The notes beneath the pieces are model-generated. The model made no database searches, had not been told where the DNA came from, and saw only the letters and a program-made list of their open reading frames with translations. From Eucalyptus grandis (taxonomy: Eukaryota; Streptophyta; Magnoliopsida; Myrtales; Myrtaceae): DNA of 64,000 nucleotides. The position numbers and the translations under genes are program-made. Below, piece by piece: positions 11,740-22,014 of this stretch (the first letter of the stretch is position 1; the number at the start of each line of letters is the position of its first letter). The DNA is taken from positions 59,107,278-59,171,277 of the forward strand of contig NC_052616.1 in NCBI RefSeq assembly GCF_016545825.1. The letters are read 5' to 3'.

Positions 11740-12140
11740 GATGATAGCATTGCTAGTGCATCAGCGAACTAATTATGAATTCTAGGTAGGTATTCAAACG
11801 AGATGTCTTGGAATTTTCCCGCCAATTTTTCTAAGTAACCATGATAAGGCACAAGCTTGGCGTCTTTTGTCTTCCATTCGCCCAACGTCCGGGAGGATTA
11901 TTAAGGTAGAATCACCGAACACCTTTAGCTTTGTCACTCCCATTTCAATAGCCGTGTGCCGAGGATGCATGCTTCATACTCGGCTATATTGTTGGTGCAT
12001 GGAAATATCAATTTTGCAACCACAGGATAATGTTGTCCATTTGGGGATATCAAGACTGCCCCAGTGCCAGAGCCTGACAAATTTACAGCTCCGTCGAAGA
12101 ACATAGTCCATGTGTCTTCTTCTACCGCGGAAATTCGATC
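11740..12140 (-). pseudogene. Second (archaeal-type) RNase H domain
   Basis: Downstream of the ordinary RNase H, the minus strand encodes FFDGAVNLSGSGTGAVLISP and NNIAEYEACILG. After a frameshift near 11934 it continues with GDSTLI-like sequence and a FADALAMLSSM ending. The D...E...D arrangement and the NNxAEYEA motif are typical of the extra RNase H found in plant Tat-lineage elements. The domain is frameshifted and therefore not functional as read. Confidence 0.85.
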
Positions 12141-12149
12141 GTCCGGGGG

Positions 12150-12587
12150 ATTATCCTTGCGTACTCCTTTAGGACAGTCTGCTAACATATCAGCAATCAC
12201 CCGTCCTTTAACTGATTTTTGCGACATCACTTGAATGTCGAATTCCGAGATCAGGATTTGCCATTTGGCCAACTTCCCTACCAATGCTGGGCGACTAAGC
12301 AAATACTTGATCGGATCACTTTCAATTACGAGGAAAGTTTGGTAATGCAAGGTATACTGTCGGAGCCTATGCAACACCCATACTAATGCGGCGCATGTTT
12401 TTTCTGATTTGGAGTAGTTTTGTTCTAATGTGGTGAACTTTTTGCTCAAATAGTAGATGGCTCGCTCCTTCTGGTCATGGGGCTCTTTTTGTGCCAGCAT
12501 TGCACCTAAGGATTCACTGTTGATGGTAAGGTTGAGAATTAAAGGGTGCCCCGGGACTGGAGGTACTAGAATCGGAAGTTTTATCAA
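12150..12587 (-). pseudogene. RNase H domain of the gypsy polymerase
   Basis: The frame contains LGAMLAQ, then YYLSKKFTTLEQNYSKSEK, RLRQYTLHYQTFLVIESDP and a WQILISEFDIQV segment, matching the RNase H and connection region of Ty3/gypsy polymerases. It lies directly downstream of the RT and is in frame with the second RNase H up to 11934. It degrades RNA in RNA-DNA hybrids during reverse transcription. Confidence 0.88.
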
Positions 12588-12639
12588 GTACTACTTTAGG
12601 TCTTCAAATGCCAGTCAGCAATCATCATCCCATTTAATT

Positions 12640-13720
12640 TGTGCATCCTTCCTAAGAAGTTTAAAGAATGGTTTTGCAGTTTCAGAAAGCTAGAAATGAA
12701 TCGGGCAATGTAATTTAATCTTCCCAGAGGCTCCGAACTTTTTACAAATCGAGGAGGAGGCATCTCAAATATCACCTTGGTTTTTGATGGGTCTACTTCT
12801 ATTCCTTCACAGCTTACAATGAATCCAAGTAATTTGCTTTAAGTTGCCCCAAACACACATTTCGCTTGATTCAAGCGCAACTTAAACTGGCGAAGTCGCT
12901 CAAATAGTTTCTCCAGGGTCTTCGCATGGTTCTCTCCATGTCTGGTTTTAGCGATCATGTCATCGACGTATACTTCAATTTCTTTGTGCATCATGTCATG
13001 GAAAAGGGTGACCATGGCTCGTTGGTAAGTTGCTCTAGCATTTTTCAGGCCAAAAGGCATGACCTTATAATGGAAAGTTCCCCATGGAGTAATGAACGCC
13101 GTTTTTTCCTTGTCTTCCTCCTTCATCTTTATTTGGTTGTATCCCGAGAATCCATCCATAAAAGAGAACAGTTTGAATCCTGCAGTACTGTCCACCAGAA
13201 CGTCTATGTGGGGTAATGGGAAATCATCTTTCGGGCTTGCCTTGTTCAAGTCACGATAGTCGACACAAATACGTATTCGACCATCCTTCTTCTTCACTAG
13301 CACAATGTTTGCTACCCAACTGGGGTATCGCGAGACTTCGAGGAAACCCACTTCGAGGAGTTTCATTACCTCTTCTTCAATCTTTTTTGACAGTTTTGGC
13401 TTGGTTCTTCTTAGCCGCTTGCTTCTTAAGGGCTATGTCAGGGTTGGTTGGCAAACTATGCTCAACGATCATTGGATCAAAGCCTGGCATATCAGCATAA
13501 GACCATGCGAATACATCTTGATATCTCTTTAGGAGGGCAATTAAGCTTGCAGCTTCTTCTTCTTCAGAAGGTTTGCGCCAATCTTTATCTCCCTTGGATC
13601 TTCAGGCTGCCTAAATTGACAATGATGGTGTCTTGAAATGTGTAGTAGGGGGCCTTGCTTCTTCGTGGCGCTTCCAATTCCATTGAATTTCGTCGGAATC
13701 ATCAAAATCATCATCTGAGT
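12640..13720 (-). pseudogene. Reverse transcriptase domain, disrupted
   Basis: The central open part (13366-12839) has the RT signatures GRIRICVDYRDLNKASPKD, FSFMDGFSGYNQI, MPFGLKNA and the catalytic YVDD. A stop at 12839-12841 interrupts the thumb region, whose continuation reads LLGFIV and RLNYIARFIS. Upstream the leader includes the 'D-V-F-A-W-S-Y-A-D-M-P-G' type segment near 13500, after a frameshift. At least two stops or frameshifts separate it from RNase H. Confidence 0.92.
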
Positions 13721-13860
13721 CATTAGAATTGCTATCGTGGCTACTTACGGTGTTGGTTTGGACTGTTCCCATACCTTCGCCTGCCGCTATATTATTCTCG
13801 AGCGGGCCTGCACCCATTTCCCCTGACGGTCCCTCGTTAATAGCGCCCACGAAGAAGTCT
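13611..13860 (-). pseudogene. Acidic linker upstream of RT
   Basis: The frame MGAINEGPSGEMGAGPLENN... continues into a Ser/Asp-rich stretch, SNDSDDDFDDSDE. It lies between the second gag-like module and RT. Acidic low-complexity linkers at this place occur in Tat/Ogre polyproteins. In Ogre elements the interval between protease and RT also contains a spliced intron, which I cannot place here. Confidence 0.5.
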
Positions 13861-14495
13861 TCATACCAGCCCGCCCACGTCTCCTTGTGCTCTCGGCTTT
13901 GTGGATTTCAGATCATCCATGCCTTCCCATCCATCAGGGACGATGTGGTGATGATGATCATAGAAACTTTGGGGGGTTGAATAATTGACATAGTAGTCAA
14001 ATTTACCACTTGGTTGGCCCAAAGTGTCCATGATTACCTCTCCTCTACGTGCTTCCTTAGCATGCTCAGGGAACATGGTACGAGTGTTGGGTACCACGAG
14101 GAGGTGATCCTTGCCAAAACACAGCCACGGAGAGCGGAACGTGAATATCCCGGCATCTAAAAGATCTTGAACCTTGTCTTTCAGGATGGTGCAGTCATCT
14201 AGCGAGTGTCCTAATTCCCCCGAATGATAATCACATTGCTTGGATGGATCATAATTAAGGAGTATTCGGGAGTAGGATGACTCAGTTCCTTGGTGATTAG
14301 TCCTTGCTCTAGGAGGATGGGAAAAATGATGGCCATCGATTTAGGAAGAGGTGAATACGGCCGCGTGCTTTTTGAGGAATGAGATAGCCGAACCCCTTGC
14401 CAGATTGCATCAGTAGGGTCTTCTTCATTTACTGTCAAATCCTCATTATGATGAGAGCGGAATGCGCGGGTAGCTTGAGCGTAGTTTTCCGTCAA
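13861..14495 (-). pseudogene. Second gag-like C-terminal module with CDYH zinc knuckle
   Basis: Minus-strand reading gives YDPSKQCDYHSGELGHSLDD followed by C-T-I-L-K and a QDLLDAG helix. This closely parallels the gag C-terminus at about 16390-16273 (SYDPSKKCDYHMGEVGHSTD, then E-C-F-I-L-K and QNLLDTK). The upstream segments also match (AIIFPILLEQGLI against LSQVLAILQNKNLL). It lies on the far side of the protease, so the module occurs twice in this element. The frame is shifted near 14211. Confidence 0.75.
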
Positions 14496-14755
14496 GTGGT
14501 GTACTGTCTCGCGTAGTTCATCAATTTGGCGTTGAAGCTGGATGAATGAGAAGTTATCGCCTGTTTCTTCTTACTGCTCTTCCTCGATAGCACATATAGA
14601 AATGTCTCCAAACATGGTGGTCACATCATCCAGCCTCTCTTTCTTTGAGGGCCAAGTTGTGCCCTCCTGGATTACGGGCAAGTTTGAGCTTCCGGGGTTG
14701 AACCATTTTGGAGTACTGATCACTTCCTCCTCTTCACGCATCATCCGGGCTGGGC

Positions 14756-15710
14756 CTAGGAAAGTTTCCTCGAGACGGGGGTATAAAAGGCCGACTTTTT
14801 TCTTTGCTTTTCTATCCAGGGGTATCCTAAACCGACGGTGTAGGGTCTCCTCAGGGTTCTAATAGGTTGACGGATGCCCTGTCCTTCCTTACCAAGCCCT
14901 TGCCCTGGAATGAAACCGTGTCCAACCATGATTTTTCTTACCATGATCGCAGCACTTGATACTTCGGGGACGAGGGGCAAGGCCCCTCGAGTTTCGTGTA
15001 TAGTAGACACGAGCTCGAACGATTGATAGCTGGCTTCATTCTTGTCACTAGGCTCAACATAAGGAACGACTGTCTCGTGGTAGATACGGTGGTCTTCTTC
15101 TCCTCGGACTGTGATTAGCTTTCCTCCAACCACGAACTTCACACTTTGGTGGAGGCTTGAAGGTACTGCCCCTGCGACGTGGATCCACGGGCGTCCTAAG
15201 AGGAAATTGAACGCAGTGGAGATATCCATCACTTGGAACAGAATTTTGAATGTGGTTGGGCCAATTTGAATGTCAAGCTCGATTTCTCCCACTGTTTCCT
15301 TTTTCGTTCCATCGAATGCTCGAATAGAAGTTTTGGGTATCTGGATCCGTGATCTGTCTATTTGAAGGCGACAGAGTGTTGCTAGTGGACATATGTTAAG
15401 AGCAGATCCATTGTCAATCAGCACTCGAGCAACGTGAGATGCGTTGCATTTGACTGATATATAGAGGCCTTTGGTGTGTCCTCTACCCTCCTCGGGATCT
15501 CTTCATCGAAAATGCCATTTGATCTTTTAGAAGGATGGTACCGACAAACTCCTCAAGTTTGTCATGTTCAATCGTTTCAGGAACATGTACTTCACTTAGT
15601 ACCTTCATGAGGGATTTCTGGTGCTTGACAGATGTCTGAAGTAATTCCAGCAAAGAGATCTGTGCTGGTGATTTCCGTAATTGTTCCACCACATTGTACT
15701 CGCGGCTTTA
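14756..15710 (-). pseudogene. Aspartic protease with G-patch-like tail
   Basis: The open frame 15424-14756 starts MLIDNGSALNICPLATL, with the protease active-site triad as D-N-G-S rather than the usual D-T/S-G, then FLLGRPWIHVAGAVPS, the second conserved protease loop. Near residues 165-185 it carries GHGFIPGQGLGKEGQGI, a glycine-rich G-patch-like motif. Upstream, 15692-15483 encodes the leader VEQLRKSPAQISLLELL in a different frame. The protease would process the gag-pol polyprotein. A frameshift separates it from its leader. Confidence 0.88.
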
Positions 15711-15711
15711 A

Positions 15712-16272
15712 CTACGGCCAAAACTCCTTGGCTTCTTCGTCGCAACGGGTTTGGCGGTGCCGCGTATTGGCTTGAGCATAGGTTCGCCCAGATCTCGTGA
15801 CTAGGCCAACATCGAGGTTGTAGGACCACGGTACTGCATTGTTGCCTTCGTATTTGTAGGGCTGGGGGATCTCAATGACTATAGCTGCTTCTGTTGTCGA
15901 TGCTTGAACTATGGCTCCTTTCCCTTCAAAGACGCCCTCAGGTGGGGTGGAATCCTTCTTCTCCCTCTTTACGTTTAGTGTGGCAAATTCTTCATCCCAG
16001 TTGATGACGACTTGCGATATGGTAGAGACCATGCCGGTGTGGCCGGCGTACACGATTATTCTGGCCTCTATCATTCTTAATACCTTTTCCTCCATTATTG
16101 CAAAGGGTGGTATTTCATCATCTGGATAATACCCGGTTTCTACTAGCCCTCGATAGATGTCAGCCATATGTGCATTGACGTTTCTGATTTGACTGGCTTC
16201 ATAACTGAATATCATGCTTACTTTGTCAGCGTGATCAGGGAGCGGATTGCTTTGGACATTCGGCTTAGTAGT
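15712..16272 (-). pseudogene. Gag-protease linker
   Basis: This frame contains PPFAIMEEKVLRMIEARIIV and VPWSYNLDVGLVTRSGRTYA, conserved words of the region between gag and protease in Tat/Ogre polyproteins. It is separated from gag by a stop at 16273 and from the protease leader by a frameshift. Confidence 0.8.
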
Positions 16273-17545
16273 TTAGAATGAGAAGGCCTTAGTATCCAGC
16301 AAGTTCTGGATTCGATACTTAAGGATGAAACACTCGTCAGTTGAGTGGCCTACTTCTCCCATGTGATAGTCACATTTTTTGGACGGGTCATAGCTGGAGA
16401 AGCTTTCAATGTTGGGTCGCTTTGGCTCAATTGAGAGGAGGTTCTTGTTTTGGAGGATTGCCAAAACCTGTGATAGAGATCCAGGAAGCGGAGTGAATTG
16501 TCTTATGTTGTTGTAGCGCTGAGGTGGTTGACGACTAGTAGTCAGTTGTTGGCATGTGCTTGTCTGAACGGTCGGGAGGTGACCGGTATTTGCAGTGTAG
16601 GTTGCATTGACATCTACCAGGGGTTCTTTGTCTTTTTTCAGGCTGAGCCTTCTGCTGACGGGCGCAGGTTCAGTGAACCAGCCATCCCTTAACCCTATCT
16701 CGATCTGCTCTCCTACTAGAATGAGTTGATTGAATGATTCAGCGACCGTAGTCACCATTCGGTTGCGGTATTCATAGGGGAGGGTTTTGATGAACATTTT
16801 TCTTAGTTCAAAATCAGTTGGTTCGGGACTGATCTGGGCGGCTAGATTCCTCCATCTAATAGCATATTCTTTGAAAGATTCATGCTTTTTCTTTTCCGTG
16901 CGCTCGAGATCTTCACGAGAAGGGGTAATATCCATTATGAACTTGTACTGCTTAAGGAATGCTTCACTTGCTTCACTCCATGCTTCGAGGAGGTTTATAT
17001 TTTTGTGATGTACCACCTCAGTATGTGACCTACCAAGCTTGACGGAACAACTGGATCATTAAAGGTTCATTATTAACGTATCTTTGGGTCATTCGAACCA
17101 AATACATCCGCAAGTGAGCTCTTGGCAGGTCGTGCCATCGTATTTTCGAACTCGGGCATTTTGAATTTTTCCGGCATTTTGACCTTAGAGTAGATGGAGA
17201 GGTCTGTTGGAGTAGGATCTTGAAGGCCGCAATTGTTTTAGCCTCTCTTCAAGTTTCTCAAGGCGTTTGTCATGTTCAGTCTTAGACAAACCTGTTGGGC
17301 TTTGCTTTCTCGACTACGATTTGGTGCGCGTCATCCTCCATTCGGGCATGCTATCATCGGCTTCTCTTCCTTGTTCTCCTCGGGTGGACGATTGCGGTAA
17401 TACTACTTCGATTGAGGCCGGGTAGGAGCCGCTTTTCCCGAATGGAATCTATTTGTTTTGAGAGTTGCTGGAGCACATTGACGACCTCCGCTTCATTTCT
17501 CTTTCCATAATCTCGACACGGCTTGGTACATTTTCTTCAGCCATC
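16273..17545 (-). pseudogene. Gag, disrupted
   Basis: The main frame (17016-16273) holds the retrotransposon gag domain: EAFLKQYKFIMDITPSREDL, KHESFKEYAIRWRNLAAQ and FIKTLPYEYRNRM. It ends in the CDYH...GH...C zinc knuckle. The N-terminus is broken: MAEENVPSRVEIMERE starts near 17543, with in-frame stops near 17456 and 17330 and a frameshift around 17130-17150. Gag normally forms the virus-like particle that packages element RNA. Confidence 0.9.
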
Positions 17546-17786
17546 CTAGCTTTTGGATGTAGTGAATATGGCTGCGTTGTGATTACCTGTCAGCATAGGA
17601 AATGGAGAAAATGTAAACAAAGGAAACATACGGAACACTGGCTCATAGCGAGGGTTGAGTCATTCTTGTTTATTTAACAAGAGATTTGTACAATGCCAAA
17701 AGGATTTTTGACACAAGTCAGAACAACCCTAGACATTCACGTTAAAATATTCACATAAAAAAAAACCACAACACCCATTTTTATAT

Positions 17787-19072
17787 GCGATGGGAAGTCT
17801 CGATCCTGCGATGCCGCTGCTCTTTTGAGATAGCTTCGATATGCGTCTCTTGCTGGTCTTCAAATTTTCTTCAAGAGACTTGATCCTTTCTTGCTTGGTA
17901 AGTTGGCTACTTACATCGTGGATTACCGCCGCAACTCCTCAGAATCCCATGGTTGAGGATGTAAAAGGTGGATGCATGATGGGCTTTTTCCTGTCCCTTC
18001 AATCTTCTGGGTACGATAATCTTCTCTGGGTGACATCTATCCCATGCATTCTGAATTATGTTGATTTCCTCTGAGTAGTCATAACCGGTGGGGTTGAAAG
18101 AAACTCGAAACAGTCCTGTCTTGAGTGGTGGCGGGACTTCTTGAAGGATTTTGTACTGGCGAGCCACCCTATATGGATAGTATGAGGTAGCTCCCAGAGA
18201 CCCAAAGTGGGATGGGATCATAATAATCAAGCGCAAAACGTGCCTCGCCCGCAAGGAACCACTTAGTTCGCCATATGAATGTCTCTGGGAGCTGGTTTTT
18301 TAATAAGTCAATCCATCGAGAATATTCTTCATCGGGAGAATATTTCTCCAAGCTTTGGAACTTTTGTAGTGGGTGCTTGGACTCATTAATTTCAAATATT
18401 TGCATGAGGTGCCCAAATCCTTTGATATGGGAAAAGAACCACATTTGTAAAATTTCTGGGGCAGCTCTCATGATCTTTTCTTTTTGATCTTTGAAACGGT
18501 TAAGGGATAAAAATGTTTCGGCCAAAACCATGTTTACATATCCCGCTCCAAAAATAATTTGATTTATTACCTCCGTGATTGAAGGATTTATGGCATTCTT
18601 TCTATAGGGGAAGACAATAAATCCAAAGAACGCCAAAAGGAAGATCTTGGTTTTTTGGGACATCGACTGTTTTTCAAAGCATTCGGTTAAGGATGATAGT
18701 GGGAAAGCATTGTTGTTGTTTCTAACAATTTCTCTTACCGAATGATCTTTTAAAAACGTGATGATCGACTATGGGGTCGATGCCGATTAGTGGCTTAGCA
18801 AGTTCCGCTCCTGTGGGCATTCCTATGGCGAGACTGTATTCCTCCAAAGTGGGGGTCAGTTCAAATTTGCCAAACACGAAGGTGGATGTTTCCGGACACC
18901 AAAAATGTGGCAGGGCTTGCATGACCCCAGAGTGAATATTGATTTGGAGCAATGGGAGGAGATGACCAATCGTCATGTTGACACGTTCTTGGCCGAGCTG
19001 ATCTAATTGATTCCACCACCTAAGGAGTTCTTTCTTTGGAGCAGGAATGAACTTGATATCAATTCTTCCCAT
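17787..19072 (-). pseudogene. ORF1 upstream of gag, DUF7745-like
   Basis: Three overlapping minus-strand frames (19072-18722, 18663-18169, 18254-17907) together cover a single protein of about 400 residues broken by at least two frameshifts. Motifs include PHFWCPETSTFVFGKFELTP and TLEEYSLAIG, then INPSITEVINQIIFGAGYVN, and later ATSYYPYRVARQYKI. I recognise these as the plant DUF7745 family, related to plant mobile-domain proteins. It lies between the PBS and gag in sense orientation, as ORF1 does in Ogre elements. Its function is unknown. Similarity may continue past a stop at 17907 to about 17787. Confidence 0.78.
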
Positions 19073-19586
19073 CGCATTTAAAAAGGGGGCTAAACAACTT
19101 GACCCTATGCTGCCATGAGCCAGAAGAGACTAAGTAAAAGTAAATAAATTACTTTGCTTTTAAATAAAATGGCAAGCACAGAGACATACAGATGGAATGT
19201 GCGGCTCGATTTCTAACTTAGAAGGCTTGGTGAGGTTAAAAGGATATTCGCCCGTTGCAGTCTCGCGTTAGCAGCATACCCTCCTAACCTCGGCTAAGAA
19301 ATTTGGGGAAAAGAAAGGCAACATCTACATCGCAGTCTCGCGTTCGAGGTCGTATCTTTCTTAACACCATCCTAGAAATCCTATGGCGGCCCTGTGTCCG
19401 GCGGCCGGGTTGTGTGTGCCATGTGTAGTGTTTAAAATAGTAAAGCAAGCACAATAGTTTATAATCACAAGACATTTTATTTTAACAAAATAAAAAAACT
19501 TTAAGCTATTACCCTGCACAAAAGAAAAAAACCAAAGTCAGCAAAGCATTTAAACAAAGATAAAATGGCGTAAGTCCTCAAAATTG
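19073..19586 (-). other. 5' leader of the Ogre-type element
   Basis: Untranslated region between PBS and ORF1. The sequence 'cagtctcgcgtt' occurs twice (near 19258 and 19332), suggesting a small internal duplication. No protein signal. Confidence 0.55.
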
Positions 19587-19604
19587 TCCCCAGCGGAGTC
19601 GCCA
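19587..19604 (-). other. tRNA primer-binding site
   Basis: Three bases inside the 5' LTR the minus strand reads TGGCGACTCCGCTGGGGA, beginning with the TGG that pairs with a tRNA CCA end. Ogre elements are known to use a tRNA-Arg primer. I think this matches, but I did not check it against tRNA sequences. Confidence 0.75.
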
Positions 19605-20479
19605 AGCTGTCGCGACCTCTTTTTTTCTCGGCGCCCGTAATCGGGTATGAGCGCCTAAGGAGGCTAATGGCTCGGCTGAATTTATTAAGCCCTGACTCTC
19701 CCAAGTCCACCAATTCACGACTTAATGATTCAAGTTTTAAACCTGTAAATCAAATTTTAAATTGGAGTCGCCACTAATCGATTTGGGGTGAGTTGATTAG
19801 AAACCCAAGTGAAGTATCGGGAGAAATACTCACTCCTGCGCAACTAGAGAAATTAGGATCGGGGACTTGATTACACTAGTTAATCACTAATGCCTTTTCG
19901 GTACCTAATCTTGCTTAAACCCTAAGGTTTTTTGGATGTTCAAGGGATTTTCCATGCATTTTGGGAGGAAAAACATTTTTTGAGTCATTTTCTAATTTTT
20001 GGACACAAAAGGGATTTTTTTTTTTGGGTTTTTTGATATTTTTTTTGGAAAAAATACAAGTCTTTTTGCCTTTTCTGAATTTTTTGGCTTTTTCATGAAT
20101 TTTTGGCTTTTTTTTTTTTTGGATTTTTGGCATTTTTTTGGAAAATATGAAATTTTTTTGATTTTTTTGATTTTTTGGAAAATAATTTTTTTTTAATATT
20201 TTTTAATATTTTTGGAAAATAAATTTTTTTTTGATTTTTCTCAATTTTTTTAGAAAATAAAACATTTTTCAACAATTTTTTAATATTTTTCGATTTTCTG
20301 GAAATTAAAACATTTTTTATTTTTTTTTTTAAATAAACCATTTATTTATTATTTATTAGAATATTAATTTATATTAAAATAATAAAACAAAATAAAACCA
20401 ACCGGGTCGGATCCGCGGGTTGGGTCCGACTGGACCGGCGACCCAAACGCGGACGGCCCGACTCGGATTTTCGCCCCCT

Positions 20480-20485
<6 letters not shown>

Positions 20486-20525
<40 letters not shown>
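20486..20525. repeat. (AT)20 microsatellite in the 5' LTR
   Basis: A pure AT run that expanded in this LTR only. The other LTR has a short A-rich stretch with ATATATAT at the same place. Confidence 0.9.
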
Positions 20526-20530
<5 letters not shown>

Positions 20531-20676
20531 CGACGCCGTGACCGGGCATTTGGGGACACCCGGCCCGGCCCGATGACCCGGCTCCACGACCCGCTCCGGC
20601 TCGCAACCCGGTTCCTTCGGAACCCTACCCGGATTCGGCTCCGGTCACCCGACCCATCCTCCGGCCCACCTCGGAT

Positions 20677-20696
20677 CGCAAACCCTAGGGTTTGCG
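20677..20696. promoter_or_regulatory. Telo-box palindrome, second copy
   Basis: Identical to 4783-4802 and at the matching LTR position. It remains a perfect palindrome although flanking bases have diverged. Confidence 0.6.
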
Positions 20697-21674
20697 ACCG
20701 CGACGCCGAAGAGGAGGCCGAAGCGATCCCGCGGCAACGACGGCCACGGCGGTGACGGCAACGACGATGGGGACCACGACGACGGCAACAATGGCTGTAA
20801 TGGGATCGCGATGGATGGCGGTGGACGAAGGCGACGGCTTTTTTACCTTCTCTTGAATGAAGGCGATGACGGCGACGGCAGGGGCTGATTTACGACGGCA
20901 GCGGCCACGATGAGCAACAGCGAAGCTGGTGAGCTTGATCTGTGACGGCGAAGGCTACGGCAAACAGCGACAGCCACGACGAGACCTAGTCCCGGTCAAA
21001 TTTGGACGGAACGCTCTCTCTCTCTCTCCCTCGGGCTCGCCCTTCGAGCTCCCCGAAGTCTCTCGGGGACCCCTCCGAGCTCACCACACCACGACCAGCC
21101 TAAACTCGAGCTCCCCGAAGTCTCTCAAGGGACCCCAAGCTCCGGTGGCCTCTCTCTCTCTCGTCTCGGTGTGTCTCTATGCTCACTTCTCCGGCCGACC
21201 TTGGATCTCGGCGTGCTCGTCCTCGACCCCCTTCCAAGTCTCTCGGTGGGAGGTTTTGAGGATCCGCAGCTTTCGATCCTTTTCCGGCCTCCCCTCGTCG
21301 ACGATGGCCCCCTCTATTTATAGGCGCGGAGCGGCGCCGGCGAGGCTTCGACCCGCCGGTTGGACTGCCGTCCCATCCGCCATCATCACCTCCTCCGGTC
21401 ACGCCCCGTCGACGCCAACCGCTCCTTCGCTCCACACGCAACCGCCGTCCGCTCAAGCTTCTCCGGCGTCGCGCCTACCGCCGCGTGCTCCTCGGTGGCG
21501 TGAGGAAGAAGACGACGCAGAGGGGGCCGGGCTTGAGGCGACGATGGGCCAAAGGCCCACGCGGGAGGGGGCTGCCTTTCCGCCGCTTTTCTTTTTCGTT
21601 TCTTTTTTGGTTTATTATCCGAAAATTAAATAAAACAAAATAATAATAATAAAGCCTAATTTTAGGCATCAACA

Positions 21675-21679
21675 AACTT
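21675..21679. other. Target-site duplication AACTT (right)
   Basis: Matches 3743-3747. It directly follows the CAACA end of the 5' LTR. Confidence 0.92.
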
Positions 21680-21938
21680 CCGAGGCTTTGAATTCAAAGG
21701 ATGACTATGGTTTGCTAGGCTTTAAATACAAAGGATTGCCAAAAAAGTTTTGCTAACATAACAGTCTTTGAGTTATTATAAGAATAATAGTTTATTATAA
21801 GTTACAAATTCTTGAAATGTTCATAATAATTTATAATTATTTATTATTTGATTTTGTATGATTTAGAATAGACTGTTATTATTGGAGTAGATTAAAGAGT
21901 ATCACTTAATCATTTCTCATTACCAAAACGTCCTTAGG

Positions 21939-22014
<76 letters not shown>

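Larger units (their letters stand above)
3748..21674 (-). mobile_element. Ty3/gypsy retrotransposon, Tat/Ogre-type, complete but inactive
   Basis: The element spans 17.9 kb and is transcribed on the minus strand. It has two LTRs of about 2.05 kb with TG...CA ends, a 5-bp AACTT duplication, a PBS and a polypurine tract. Domain order (5' to 3' on minus) is ORF1, gag, protease, RT, RNase H, second RNase H, integrase, then a roughly 4.6-kb 3' UTR with tandem repeats. Large size, an extra ORF before gag, dual RNase H and 3'-UTR arrays are all known traits of the Tat/Ogre lineage. Every coding domain has stops or frameshifts, so it cannot move autonomously. The LTRs differ by several indels, for example an AT expansion at 20486-20525, so insertion is not very recent. 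Confidence 0.93.
19608..21674 (-). repeat. 5' LTR of the Ogre-type element
   Basis: Begins TGTCGCGACC and ends GGCATCAACA in window orientation. It matches the other LTR in order and content, with an (AT) run at 20486-20525 replacing a short stretch there. TATA box on minus at 21315-21322. The telo-box palindrome is at 20677-20696. Open frames in the GC-rich part (20420-21633) are shared with the other LTR and not genes. Confidence 0.94.
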
